64,000 nucleotides of DNA, taken from positions 1-64,000 of the forward strand of contig JACKEQ010000011.1 in assembly GCA_020632885.1 (NCBI GenBank). Reading direction: 5' to 3'. The translations under genes were made by a program, and so were the position numbers. Shown in pieces: positions 1 through 11,085 of the stretch. This DNA comes from Alphaproteobacteria bacterium. GTDB lineage: Bacteria; Myxococcota_A; UBA796; GCA-2862545. Position 1 is the first letter of the stretch; every line of letters starts with the position of its first letter. Under the pieces are notes generated by a model. The model searched no databases. It was not told the DNA's origin and worked only from the letters and a program-made list of their open reading frames with translations.

Positions 1-1
1 A

Positions 2-1018
2 TCAGTCGCGCCAGACGCTCGAGACCGGCGTTCCCTTGTAGTACTCGTCTTCCTTCGCCTTCCGCGCCCGGTCGAGGAACACGAAGCGCTTGGTGGCGCG
101 CTCGACGTGCATGACCAGGTTCCGGATCAGGCCCTGCCGGAAGACGCTGGACGGCAGCGACAGGGTCTCCGTGATGGCCATGAAGTGGTCGCGGTCCATC
201 ACGAGGCACTGGACGTCGCCCTTCGCCACGCAGGTGGCCGTGCGGGGACAGGCGTGCAGGATGGCGCTGTCGCCGAACGCCATCCCCGGCCCGAGCGTGC
301 TGATGTGCTCCGCGCGGTCCTCCGCGACCTGGAGCACGACGTCGACCTGGCCGTTGGCCACGATGTACATCGTCTGGCCCGGCTCGCCCTGGATGCAGAT
401 CCGCTCGTCGTTCGAGAAGGACGCGGTCGTGAAGTCCCCGGCGAGCTCGTCGAGCTGGTTGGCGGCCGCCCAGCCGAACAGCTCGGACTCCGACAGGATC
501 TCGGTGACGTCCAGCTCCGGCCGGGCGTTCTTGCGGCGGAAGGGGTTCAGGCGGTCGAGCAGGCTCGCCTTGTGCGGGTTGAGCGTGAAGGGCTCGCCGT
601 CGCTCATCTGCACGATCTGCTCGTCCATGGAGCGCAGGCGGTCGCCCACCTTGCGGAGGGCGTGCTGCTCGAGCCGGTAGACGACGGGGTTGCCGGTCTC
701 GCAGAGCTCCGCGAACTCGCTCCCGTCGAGCACCAACAGGTCGAGCTGGTTGAGCGCACGGACGGTGTTCATGCGCTTCTTGCCGGTGAACAGCTCCATC
801 TCGCCGATGGTGTCGCGGGAGCCCACCACGCCGACCCGGGAGTCGTCCACCAGGAGCTCGGCCGTGCCGCTCACGACGAAGGCGATGGAGTTGTCCTCCT
901 CGCCCTCCGCCATGACGACGTCGCCGGTGTTGAAGCGGACGGCCTGGAGCATGGCGCGGGCCTGCTCCTGGTCCTGTGGCTCGAGGCCGGCGAACATTGG
1001 GGGGAGGGCGGTGATCAT
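2..1018 (-). CDS. Tandem cyclic nucleotide-binding domain protein
   Basis: A 338-residue soluble protein with two cNMP-binding (CRP-like) beta-roll domains, at roughly residues 5-120 and 180-300. The first carries VGSRDTIGEMELFTGKKR and the second GMAFGDSAILHACPRTATC, both matching the phosphate-binding cassette pattern of this fold. No helix-turn-helix, kinase or channel part follows, so it is probably a cytoplasmic regulatory subunit or effector rather than a transcription factor. The ATG is preceded by GGAG at a 5-base spacing, and the gene is complete, ending at base 2. It diverges from the Asp-rich lipoprotein gene. Partner and ligand cannot be told from the sequence. Confidence 0.88.
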   Translation of the reverse strand: MITALPPMFAGLEPQDQEQARAMLQAVRFNTGDVVMAEGEEDNSIAFVVSGTAELLVDDSRVGVVGSRDTIGEMELFTGKKRMNTVRALNQLDLLVLDGSEFAELCETGNPVVYRLEQHALRKVGDRLRSMDEQIVQMSDGEPFTLNPHKASLLDRLNPFRRKNARPELDVTEILSESELFGWAAANQLDELAGDFTTASFSNDERICIQGEPGQTMYIVANGQVDVVLQVAEDRAEHISTLGPGMAFGDSAILHACPRTATCVAKGDVQCLVMDRDHFMAITETLSLPSSVFRQGLIRNLVMHVERATKRFVFLDRARKAKEDEYYKGTPVSSVWRD

Positions 1019-1043
1019 GGAGTCTCCATCAACCCGATCCTAT

Positions 1044-1098
1044 CCGCTGGGTGCGCGTCCGCCAGCCGCAGGAGCCCGGAGATCGGGGCTCCCAGCGG
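1044..1098. other. Potential hairpin in the divergent intergenic region
   Basis: Between the cNMP-binding gene and the lipoprotein gene, CCGCTGGG (1044-1051) can pair with CCCAGCGG (1091-1098). Inside it, GGAGCCC (1071-1077) can pair with GGGCTCC (1086-1092). The two stems compete for two bases. No U-tract follows, so this is a possible leader structure rather than a clear terminator. High GC makes chance pairing likely. Confidence 0.25.
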
Positions 1099-1156
1099 TT
1101 GCTCGCGCTTTGGGGTAGGTTAACGGGGGAATTCCGGCGGTCCCTGAGGAGGGTCG

Positions 1157-3910
<2,754 letters not shown>

Positions 3911-3925
3911 GGCAGCGCGCGGCGG

Positions 3926-4144
3926 TCAGCTGCGTCGTTCGCTCAGCACTCCGACCAGCACGGCCTTCACGGCCCTCGCGTCGAGGTCGCGCAGCAGCTC
4001 GAGGTCGTCACCGAGCCGAAGCAGGCCCGTGGTGGCGAGACCCGTCTGCGTGATGGGGCAGGGGAGCTCACCGCGGTGCACGGCGCGCAGGATGGCCTTC
4101 AGATCGTCCGTGCGCACCGCGCGCAGACCGCCGCTACCCAGCAA
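3926..4144 (-). CDS. Small protein at the end of the RND efflux operon
   Basis: A 72-residue, mostly helical frame starting at TTG and overlapping the end of the glutaredoxin-like gene by 11 bases. It contains a Cys-Pro pair (ELPCPITQTGLATTGL) and several Leu/Ala-rich helices. I do not recognise the family. The overlap, same direction and clean amino-acid composition (not the Arg/Pro-rich look of shadow frames) support it being real and translationally coupled. It could assist the redox protein before it. It sits tail-to-tail with the lipoprotein gene, 15 bases away. Confidence 0.55.
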   Translation of the reverse strand: MLGSGGLRAVRTDDLKAILRAVHRGELPCPITQTGLATTGLLRLGDDLELLRDLDARAVKAVLVGVLSERRS

Positions 4145-4457
4145 GGGCGCCCTCCTTGTAGGCCTGGAGCCACGCGACGATGTCGAGGCTCTCGAACATC
4201 GGCTGCCCGTCGATGAACAGGCAGGGGACCGTCGTGCGACCCGTGGCGTCGCGGAGCTCTCGCCGGGCCGAAGGGTCCATCATCGTGTCGCGCATCTCCA
4301 CATCCTCGATGCCGAGCCGGTCGATGGCGGCGAGCACGCGGCGGCAGAAGGGGCAGGAGTCGTACTTGTAGAGCACGAGCGCGTGTCGCTCCGCGGGTGA
4401 CGGCGCGTTCGTGCGCACCGTGCCCTGACCCCCGAACATCCGATCGAACAGGCTCAT
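4134..4457 (-). CDS. Glutaredoxin-like thiol oxidoreductase
   Basis: A 107-residue protein with the thioredoxin fold of glutaredoxins/GST N-terminal domains. It has the active site CPFC at about residues 35-38, the cis-proline segment TVPCLFIDG and a C-terminal helix. Residues 1-20 (MSLFDRMFGG) form a short lead-in. I chose the ATG at 4457 because it overlaps the RND gene stop as ATGA and has GGGAG upstream; an upstream in-frame start would lie inside the pump gene. It belongs to the efflux operon, so it may keep pump, substrate or partner thiols reduced; that role is inferred from position only. Confidence 0.85.
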   Translation of the reverse strand: MSLFDRMFGGQGTVRTNAPSPAERHALVLYKYDSCPFCRRVLAAIDRLGIEDVEMRDTMMDPSARRELRDATGRTTVPCLFIDGQPMFESLDIVAWLQAYKEGALAG

Positions 4458-7400
4458 GTCGGCTCCCGGCGGACGTCGGGCTGCGGCTCGGTGACGATGA
4501 ACGACAGCAGCTGCCGGCCGATCCACAGGACGTCCTCGTTGATCATGTACAGCGCGGGCACCAGCAGCAAGGTCACGAAGGTCGTGAACAGCACGCCGAA
4601 GCCGAGGCTGATCGCCATCGGGATGAGGAACCGGGCCTGGACGCTGGTCTCGAGGATCATGGGGGCCAGCCCCCCGAACGTCGTGAGCGAGGTGAGCAGG
4701 ATGGGACGCAGGCGGCGCTGGCCGCCCATGACCACCGCGTCCATCGCCGTCGCGCCCTCCTCGCGGAACCGGTTCGCGGCGTCCACCAGCACGAGGCTGT
4801 CGTTCACGACGACGCCGGCCAGGGCGACGATGCCGAACATGCTGATGATCGACAGCGCGTACCCCATCATGAAGTGCCCGCCGACAGCACCCACGAGGCC
4901 CATCGGGATGGCGCTCATGATGATGAAGGGCTGGCTGTAGCTGCGGAACGGGATGGCGAGGAGCGCGTAGATCACGAAGGCCGAGAGGAGGAAGTTGCTC
5001 CCGAGGGCCGACAGCGACTCGCTCTGCTCCCGCTGGGCGCCCCCGAACGCGAACTTGAGGCCCGGGTAGCGCTGCTGGAGCTCCGGCAGGACGTCGTCGG
5101 TCAGGGCTTCGAGCACGGCCGCGGAGCTCTTCGTGCCCTTCGCGAGCTCGCCCTTCACGGCCACGATGCGGCGGCCCTGCTCGCGGTCGATGGACGTGGG
5201 AGCCCGGCCCCGTCGGGCCTTCGCGACATAGGCGAGCGGCACGAGGGAGCCGGCCGGGGTCTTCACCTCGAGCTCCTCGACGTCGTACTCGGACTTCCGC
5301 TGCTCCTCCGGCAGGCGCACCATCACCTTGACCTCGTTGCGCCCGCGCTGCTCGCGGAGGGCCTCGGCGCCGTAGAACGACGCGCGGACCTGCTGCGCGA
5401 TGGTGTTGGCCGTGAGGCCGAGCGTGGCGGCCTGCGGGAGCAGCTCGAACTCGAACTGCCGCTTCCCGTCCGCGTAGGCGTTCTCGATGCTGGTGAGGTC
5501 CGGGAAGGACCGCATGCTCTCCGTGAGGTCGATCGACGCCCGCGCGAGCATGTCGGGGTCGTTGTGCGAGAGCTGGATGTCCACGGCTGCCCCGGCACCC
5601 GGACCGACGTTGCTGTTGAAGGTGAGCGAATCGAGCCCGAACACCTCGGGCATCTCGCCTTCCCAGGCGTACGCCAGGTTCTCGGCGGACACGTCACGCT
5701 CGCCCGAGGGGACGAGGTTCAGCTCGACGGTCACGAGGTGGCTGCCCGAGAGGCCGGCCGCCGGGTTGGGGCCGCCGACCTGCGGACCCTCGCCGAGCCG
5801 GGTGAACATGCCCTTCAGGATGGCCTCTCCGCCGTTCTTCTCGACGGCCCGGAGGGCGGACTGCTCGAGGGCGGCCTGGACCTCGCGGGTGCGCTCGATG
5901 CTCGTCCCGTACGGGAAGCGCGCGCTGGCCACGATCTTGTCGCCCTCGAGCTTCGGGAAGAAGTTGAACGGCACCAGCCCCGAGGCGAGCGACGCGATGG
6001 TGAGCACGAACATGGCCACGGCCACGGCGAGCGTGACGTAGCGCTGGCCGGCCGCGAGGCGCGCGACCCGCGAGTACACGTTCTCGTTGGTCCAGTCCAG
6101 CGCGTTGCTCACGTGCCCGCGGGCCCAGTCCACCGGGCGGAACAGCGGCGCGAAGAGGCCTGCGATCGCCTCCAGCAGGGGGATGCGGTGGGCCAGGTGG
6201 GCCGGGAGCACGAAGAAGCTCTCGAGGAGCGAGAACCCGAGCACCGCGATGACCACGATGGGCATGAGCCGGAAGATCTTGCCCATCACGCCGGGCACGA
6301 AGAGCATGGGCGCGAAGGCCGCGCAGGTCGTGAGGATGGAGAAGGTGACGGGGACCGCCATCTCCTTGGCGCCCTCGATGGCCGCCTTCATCGCGTCCAT
6401 CCCGCCCTGGGTGCGGTCGTAGACGTTCTCGCCCACGACGATGGCGTCGTCCACGACCATCCCGAGCGTCACGATGAACGCGAACAGGCTGATCATGTTG
6501 ATGCTGATGTCGGCGATGGGGAGCACGAAGAACGCGCCCATGAAGCTGATCGGGATGCCCATGCCCACCCAGATGGCCAGGCGGAGGTCGAGGAGGAGGG
6601 AGAGCACCACGAACACGAGGACGAGGCCCATCAGGCCGTTGTTCACGAGCAGCGCGATGCGCTCGTCGAGGAGCACGCTGTCGTCCGCCCAGATCGAGAG
6701 CTCGATGTCGGGGGGCAGCTCGGCGCGGAGCTTCGTCTCGTAGGCCCGCAGGGTGCGTGCGACGCTCCGGGGTGTCTCGCTGCCCACGCGGTAGGCCGTG
6801 ATGCGCACGGCCCGCCTGCCGTTGAAGTACGACTCCTGGTCGGTCTCCGCGTAGCCGTCCACGACGTGGGCGATGTCGCCGAGCTGCAGCTCCGCACCGC
6901 TCGCCGTCGACCGGACCACGAGGTCGCGGAAGTCCGCGGCCGTGCGCTTGCGCTCGTCGACCCGCAGCAGGATCTCGCCCTCACTGGTGCGCACGCCGCC
7001 ACCGGGCAGCTCGACGGACTGGGCGCGGATCTGCCGCGCCACCTCGTCGAGGGCCAGCCTGTGGTTCTCGAGGGTCTCGCGCTCGATCTCGACCGACACC
7101 TCGAGCGGCCGGACGCCGAAGAGCTCGACCTGCGTGATGGGGTCGGCGGGCACGGTGCGCTTCGTGAGCCCCAACGTGAGCGGGTTCGGGACGTCCACCA
7201 TGACGTCGGGGTCGGTGGTGAGCTCCGCGCGGACCTTCTCGCCGATCGCCTGGAGGGTCGCGAGGTCCTGGTCGCCCGCGATGACGAGGCTCACGACCTC
7301 CCGCTTGGGGGCGACGAGGGCCACCGCGGGCTCGAGAGCGTCCTCCGGGAAGGACTGGATGCGGTCCACCTCGGACTTCACGTCCGCCAGGACCTTCTGC

Positions 7401-7738
7401 GCGTTGGCCCCGAGCAGCATCTCGATCTGCACGCTGCCCACACCCTCGGAGCTCTTGCTCGTGACCTTCTTCACGCCATCGAGACCGCGCACGGCCTCCT
7501 CGATGGCGAGCACGATGCCCTGCTCGACCTCGACTGGCGAGGCGCCGGGGTAGGCGACGCTGACGGTCACCACGTCGAGGGTGAACTCCGGGAACACCTC
7601 CTGGGTCGTGCGCAGCAGACCGATGAGGCCTGCCGCCAGGATGACGAACATCAGGAGGTTGGCGGCCACGGCGTTCCGGGCCATCCACGCGATCGGCCCG
7701 GTCTCGCCGGGCTCCGCGCCGTGATCTTCCGCGCTCAT
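4454..7738 (-). CDS. RND-family efflux pump (HAE-1/AcrB-like inner-membrane transporter)
   Basis: 1094 residues, slightly longer than AcrB (1049), with the family layout: one N-terminal membrane helix, a large periplasmic loop, helices 2-6, a second TM7/loop and helices 8-12. TM4 holds the proton-relay pair VVDDAIVVGENVY. In the TM10 position it has GVVVNDSLVLVD, where AcrB uses a lysine, so the relay differs from AcrB as in other HAE-1 branches. It expels a hydrophobic or cationic substrate across the envelope, driven by protons. It lies between adaptor and glutaredoxin genes, joined to both by one- to four-base overlaps. Substrate is unknown. Confidence 0.95.
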   Translation of the reverse strand: MSAEDHGAEPGETGPIAWMARNAVAANLLMFVILAAGLIGLLRTTQEVFPEFTLDVVTVSVAYPGASPVEVEQGIVLAIEEAVRGLDGVKKVTSKSSEGVGSVQIEMLLGANAQKVLADVKSEVDRIQSFPEDALEPAVALVAPKREVVSLVIAGDQDLATLQAIGEKVRAELTTDPDVMVDVPNPLTLGLTKRTVPADPITQVELFGVRPLEVSVEIERETLENHRLALDEVARQIRAQSVELPGGGVRTSEGEILLRVDERKRTAADFRDLVVRSTASGAELQLGDIAHVVDGYAETDQESYFNGRRAVRITAYRVGSETPRSVARTLRAYETKLRAELPPDIELSIWADDSVLLDERIALLVNNGLMGLVLVFVVLSLLLDLRLAIWVGMGIPISFMGAFFVLPIADISINMISLFAFIVTLGMVVDDAIVVGENVYDRTQGGMDAMKAAIEGAKEMAVPVTFSILTTCAAFAPMLFVPGVMGKIFRLMPIVVIAVLGFSLLESFFVLPAHLAHRIPLLEAIAGLFAPLFRPVDWARGHVSNALDWTNENVYSRVARLAAGQRYVTLAVAVAMFVLTIASLASGLVPFNFFPKLEGDKIVASARFPYGTSIERTREVQAALEQSALRAVEKNGGEAILKGMFTRLGEGPQVGGPNPAAGLSGSHLVTVELNLVPSGERDVSAENLAYAWEGEMPEVFGLDSLTFNSNVGPGAGAAVDIQLSHNDPDMLARASIDLTESMRSFPDLTSIENAYADGKRQFEFELLPQAATLGLTANTIAQQVRASFYGAEALREQRGRNEVKVMVRLPEEQRKSEYDVEELEVKTPAGSLVPLAYVAKARRGRAPTSIDREQGRRIVAVKGELAKGTKSSAAVLEALTDDVLPELQQRYPGLKFAFGGAQREQSESLSALGSNFLLSAFVIYALLAIPFRSYSQPFIIMSAIPMGLVGAVGGHFMMGYALSIISMFGIVALAGVVVNDSLVLVDAANRFREEGATAMDAVVMGGQRRLRPILLTSLTTFGGLAPMILETSVQARFLIPMAISLGFGVLFTTFVTLLLVPALYMINEDVLWIGRQLLSFIVTEPQPDVRREPT

Positions 7739-8961
7739 CAGCCTGCCTCCGCCGCGTTCGCGACCGTCACCACCTGGCCCTCGATGGGCAGGGCCAGCGG
7801 GCTCGTCACCAGGCGGTCACCCGCCTGGAAGCCCTGGGTCACCACCACCGTCTCGTCGGTCCGCCAGCCGATCTGCACGCGCCGCTTGCGGAGCGCGCTC
7901 TCGGTGTCGACCACCCACACGAACTCCGAGTCCTCGAGCATGCTGCGCGGGACCTCCCAGGTGTCCGAGAGCGCCTTGCCCTCCACGGCCACGTCCACGT
8001 AGGCACCCGGCAGGAGCGGGAGGCCGTCCACCGAGAAAGGCTCCGGGATCTCCACCAGGACCTGCGCCGTGCGGGTCTGGGGGTCGAGGGTGCCCATGAG
8101 CTGCTTCACGAAGCCCTCGCGCTGGACGGCCTTGCCCGCCCCCAGCCGCTGGGTGACGACCGCGGGGCTGCCGCGCCCGTCGAGGTCGGCGAAGGCCATG
8201 CCGTCGAGCTTCTCGAGGGGGAGTGCCAGCTGCACCCAGAACGCCTCGGTGCCCACGAGGGTGACCACCTGGCCGCCGGGCTGCAACACCTGGCCCACCT
8301 CGGCGTTCTCCTCGGTCACGAGACCGTCGAAGGGTGCCGTGATGCGCGTGCGCTCCAGGTTGGCCTGCGCCTGCCGGAGCCCCGCGCGGGCGGCCTCGAG
8401 CTGCATCTCGGCGGCCACCACGTGCGGCTCGCGCTTGGCGAGGCTCGCGTCCTGCTGGTTCGGGTTGCCGAGCATCTTCCACTCGCGCACGGCCACCTCG
8501 GCCCGGTTGCGCTCCAGGGCGAGGTTGAGCTCGGCCTGGGCGACAGCCTGCTGGGCCTGGGCGACGGCGGCGTCGTAGTTCCGGGTGTCGAGCTGTGCGA
8601 GCACCTCGCCCTTCGCGAAACGACCGCCTGGGACGAGCTTCGGCGACATCCGGACCACCTTTCCGGCGACCTCGGGCGTGAGCCGGACCTGCTGGGCACC
8701 CGTGACCGTCCCGCTGCTGGAGATCGCTGCGGGCTGGGTCTTCACCTCGAGGTCGGCGACCTGCACGCGGAGCCGGACGGCCTCTGGTGCCTCCCGGTTG
8801 GAGCGGGGCTTCATGGCGATCATGCTGCCCGCGCACATCACGGCGAGGCCGAGCACGCCGACCGGGATCACCACGGTGGTGAGGAACCGCACGACGGCCG
8901 ACGGACGTCGCACGGGGGTCTCCTCCGTGATCGCGTCGGCGTTCTGGGAGGGGTCGGTCAT
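7738..8961 (-). CDS. RND periplasmic adaptor (membrane fusion protein)
   Basis: 407 residues. A cytoplasmic N-terminus is followed by one membrane helix (about 25-50), a lipoyl/barrel-sandwich half (SGTVTGAQQVRLTPEVAGKV), an alpha-helical hairpin (about 115-195) and the second lipoyl half (RITAPFDGLVTEENAEVGQV). Beta-barrel and membrane-proximal domains come next. This is the HlyD/AcrA family order. It links the RND pump to the outer-membrane factor. Its ATG overlaps the stop of the upstream outer-membrane gene by four bases (ATGA), has GGAGAG upstream, and its stop overlaps the pump start as TGATG. Confidence 0.94.
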   Translation of the reverse strand: MTDPSQNADAITEETPVRRPSAVVRFLTTVVIPVGVLGLAVMCAGSMIAMKPRSNREAPEAVRLRVQVADLEVKTQPAAISSSGTVTGAQQVRLTPEVAGKVVRMSPKLVPGGRFAKGEVLAQLDTRNYDAAVAQAQQAVAQAELNLALERNRAEVAVREWKMLGNPNQQDASLAKREPHVVAAEMQLEAARAGLRQAQANLERTRITAPFDGLVTEENAEVGQVLQPGGQVVTLVGTEAFWVQLALPLEKLDGMAFADLDGRGSPAVVTQRLGAGKAVQREGFVKQLMGTLDPQTRTAQVLVEIPEPFSVDGLPLLPGAYVDVAVEGKALSDTWEVPRSMLEDSEFVWVVDTESALRKRRVQIGWRTDETVVVTQGFQAGDRLVTSPLALPIEGQVVTVANAAEAG

Positions 8962-10361
8962 CGGTTCTCTCCGAGCGTGCGGGTCGTCTCCGCGAGCCAG
9001 CTGCCGCCGAGGGCGTCGTGGAGCTGCACGCGGGCCGAGAGGAGCTGGCGACGGCTGTCGAGCAGCGCGAGCTCCGCGGCGTAGTGGGTGTTCTGGGAGG
9101 TCAGGAGGGCGAGGTAGCTACCGACGCCGCGCACGTACTGCTCGCGGGCCTCGGTGAGGGCGGCCTCGGCAGCGTCGCGCTGCTCGGTGACGGCCTCGAG
9201 CTGGAGCGCGCGGTTGGACTCGAGCACCAGCGCATTCTCGACCTCGAGGACCGCGTTCGCGGCGAGCTGGGTGTAGGCGTGCACGGCGGCGCTCTCCTGG
9301 GCCTTCGCACCCTGGATGCCCGACAACGTGCGCCCGCCACCGAACAGCGGCACGCTCACGGACCCTCCGGCGTTCCAGAAGGTCTGGGTCTTCAGCTCGG
9401 TCTCCTCGAAGAACTGCCAGCCCGCGGCGCCCGTGAGGCGCAGGGTGGGCAGGAGCTGACGGATGGCGTTGCGGCGTCGGGAGGACGCGGCGTCGATGCG
9501 CTCCTCGGCGGCCATGAGGTCGGGACGCGCGAGCACGAGGTCCGCGGGCACGCCGGCGTCGGGCAGGGGAGGCAGACCCGGGAGATCGGGGGCCACGGCC
9601 GGCACCTGGGTGGCCGGAGGCAACGAGAGCGCGACGGCGAGCTGGTGCTCGAGGGCCTTCTGGTTGGCCTTCGCGAGCGGGAGCTGTGCGCGGACCTGCG
9701 CGGCGGTCTGGCGCTGCTGGAGGAGGTCGACCGCCGAAGCGTCGCCCGCCTGGTAGCGGAGCTCGACGATCTCGAGGAGCGCTGTGGTGGCGGCGACCTG
9801 CTGCTCGACGATGCCGACCCGGAGCCGTGAGGCGATGACGTCGAAGTAGCCCTCGGCCACGCGGGTCGCGAACGCGAGCACCGCGGCGTCCCGGTCGCCA
9901 TCGGCAGCCCGCGCGTCGTGGCGACTGGCGGCAAGGGTCTGCTGGTTGCGGAGGAAGAGATCCACGTCCCAGGACGCGTTCAGGGCGGCCTGGCCGGTGG
10001 TGTAGGTCTTGGGGGGCTCGGGCTGCCCGGGCAGGGTGGGGATGCCGCCGAACTGGAAGCCGCGGGAGGCCGTGGGCGCGACGGACGCGTTGGCGTCGAA
10101 CGTCACGCGAGGCATCAGCGCGGACGCGCTGCCCTGGACCTGGCTGTGGCTCGCCTCGGCCCGCGCGAACGCGGCGCGGAGGTCGCGGTTGGACGCCAGG
10201 GCGGCTCCCATGATCTGCGTGAGCCCGGGATCGCCGAAGGTGACCCACCAGGCGCCCTCCACGCGGGCCTCCCCCGACGGGGTCGCCCACGCGGGCAGCG
10301 CGTCGGGACCGACCTTCTCGTCGAGGGGACCCGCCAGCGCGAGGGCCAGGAGGGCGATCAC
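8958..10361 (-). CDS. Outer-membrane efflux factor (TolC/NodT family)
   Basis: 467 residues with a short signal sequence (MIALLALALAG) and the two long helical repeats of the OEP family. One includes WWVTFGDPGLTQIMGAALAS and the equivalent second half lies around residue 270. It forms the trimeric outer-membrane exit duct of the tripartite pump. No lipobox cysteine is visible, unlike many NodT proteins. I chose the GTG at 10361 because it overlaps the tetR stop as GTGA and opens directly into a signal peptide. The open frame extends far upstream, but that part is Arg/Pro-rich shadow over tetR. Confidence 0.9.
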   Translation of the reverse strand: MIALLALALAGPLDEKVGPDALPAWATPSGEARVEGAWWVTFGDPGLTQIMGAALASNRDLRAAFARAEASHSQVQGSASALMPRVTFDANASVAPTASRGFQFGGIPTLPGQPEPPKTYTTGQAALNASWDVDLFLRNQQTLAASRHDARAADGDRDAAVLAFATRVAEGYFDVIASRLRVGIVEQQVAATTALLEIVELRYQAGDASAVDLLQQRQTAAQVRAQLPLAKANQKALEHQLAVALSLPPATQVPAVAPDLPGLPPLPDAGVPADLVLARPDLMAAEERIDAASSRRRNAIRQLLPTLRLTGAAGWQFFEETELKTQTFWNAGGSVSVPLFGGGRTLSGIQGAKAQESAAVHAYTQLAANAVLEVENALVLESNRALQLEAVTEQRDAAEAALTEAREQYVRGVGSYLALLTSQNTHYAAELALLDSRRQLLSARVQLHDALGGSWLAETTRTLGENR

Positions 10362-10948
10362 GGGGTCACCCCGACACCGTGGAGGAGGGCGTGCACGACG
10401 GTGCGCACGTAGGACGAGGGGTCTTCGGGCAAACCGGAGCCTCCGATGAAGCTGAAGAACGCACGGACGTGCAGGGATCCGAGGAAGGCGGTGGCCAGCG
10501 CACGGCGGTCGATGGCAGGATCGATGCGGTCGCCCGCGGCCTCGAGCCAGCCCGTGACGGCGCGCTGGAGCCGGATGGGCGGGGGGACGTCGTCGAATGT
10601 CCGCATCAGGTCCTTCGCGTCCAGCCCGCTCGCCGAGAGCGTCGCCATGCAGGGCACCTGATCGCGGAAGAAGAGGGAGATCGCCATGCCGATGTCGACC
10701 ATCTGCGGCTCGAGGTCGCCGGGCTGGGGGCCGGTGGCGAGGAGCGCGATGAACGGAGGATTGCGGGGCGGCATCAAGGCCCGCACGAGCAGGTCGCGCT
10801 TGGTGCCGAAGCGCTTGAAGAGGGCGGCCTGGGACAGCCCACACCGGTCGGCCACCACCTGCGTAGACGCGTGCGGACCGTGCTCCAGGAACACGGCCCG
10901 CGCATGGGCGAGGATGTCCTCGTCGGTGATCTGACGGGGTCGGGCCAT
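10358..10948 (-). CDS. TetR-family repressor of the efflux operon
   Basis: 196 residues. The N-terminal helix-turn-helix (ARAVFLEHGPHASTQVVADRCGLSQ, residues about 15-40, then ALFKRFGTKRDLL) is a canonical TetR DNA-binding domain, and the helical remainder is the ligand-binding part. The ATG at 10948 sits five bases after GGAG; a GTG one codon earlier is possible. It is the first gene of the efflux operon, so it most likely represses itself and the pump through the two palindromes just upstream. Ligand binding would lift repression. The ligand is probably a pump substrate, which is family knowledge rather than something seen here. Confidence 0.92.
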   Translation of the reverse strand: MARPRQITDEDILAHARAVFLEHGPHASTQVVADRCGLSQAALFKRFGTKRDLLVRALMPPRNPPFIALLATGPQPGDLEPQMVDIGMAISLFFRDQVPCMATLSASGLDAKDLMRTFDDVPPPIRLQRAVTGWLEAAGDRIDPAIDRRALATAFLGSLHVRAFFSFIGGSGLPEDPSSYVRTVVHALLHGVGVTP

Positions 10949-10960
10949 CACGGCTCCAGA

Positions 10961-11002
10961 GTGAGTGAGCGCTCACTTACCGGTTGGTGAGCACTCACTT
11001 AC
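10961..11002. promoter_or_regulatory. Two TetR operator palindromes upstream of tetR
   Basis: GTGAGCGCTCACTTAC (10965-10980) and GTGAGCACTCACTTAC (10987-11002) differ at one base and lie 22 bases apart, two helical turns. The first extends to a 20-base inverted repeat, GTGAGTGAGC/GCTCACTTAC, with 9 of 10 pairs matching. They begin 13 bases upstream of the tetR ATG. Palindromic sites of this kind upstream of a tetR-led operon are the usual autoregulatory target. Binding by this particular repressor is inferred. Confidence 0.8.
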
Positions 11003-11085
11003 TTTGGGTGGGCCGAGGTGCCCGTCACGAGATGTCACGGTGTGCGTGATCCCCCAGCCGCCCTCGGCGCCCCGGTGAGCGCGCG

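Noticed and set aside
3926..4457. Toxin-antitoxin pair made of two small overlapping genes
   Set aside because: The larger is a clear glutaredoxin, and both belong to the efflux operon. The small protein lacks features of toxins or antitoxins.
4397..8002. A 1201-codon open frame on the plus strand opposite the RND pump
   Set aside because: Its product is His/Arg/Glu-rich with no domain. It is the GC-rich shadow of the pump and adaptor genes, which have clear motifs.
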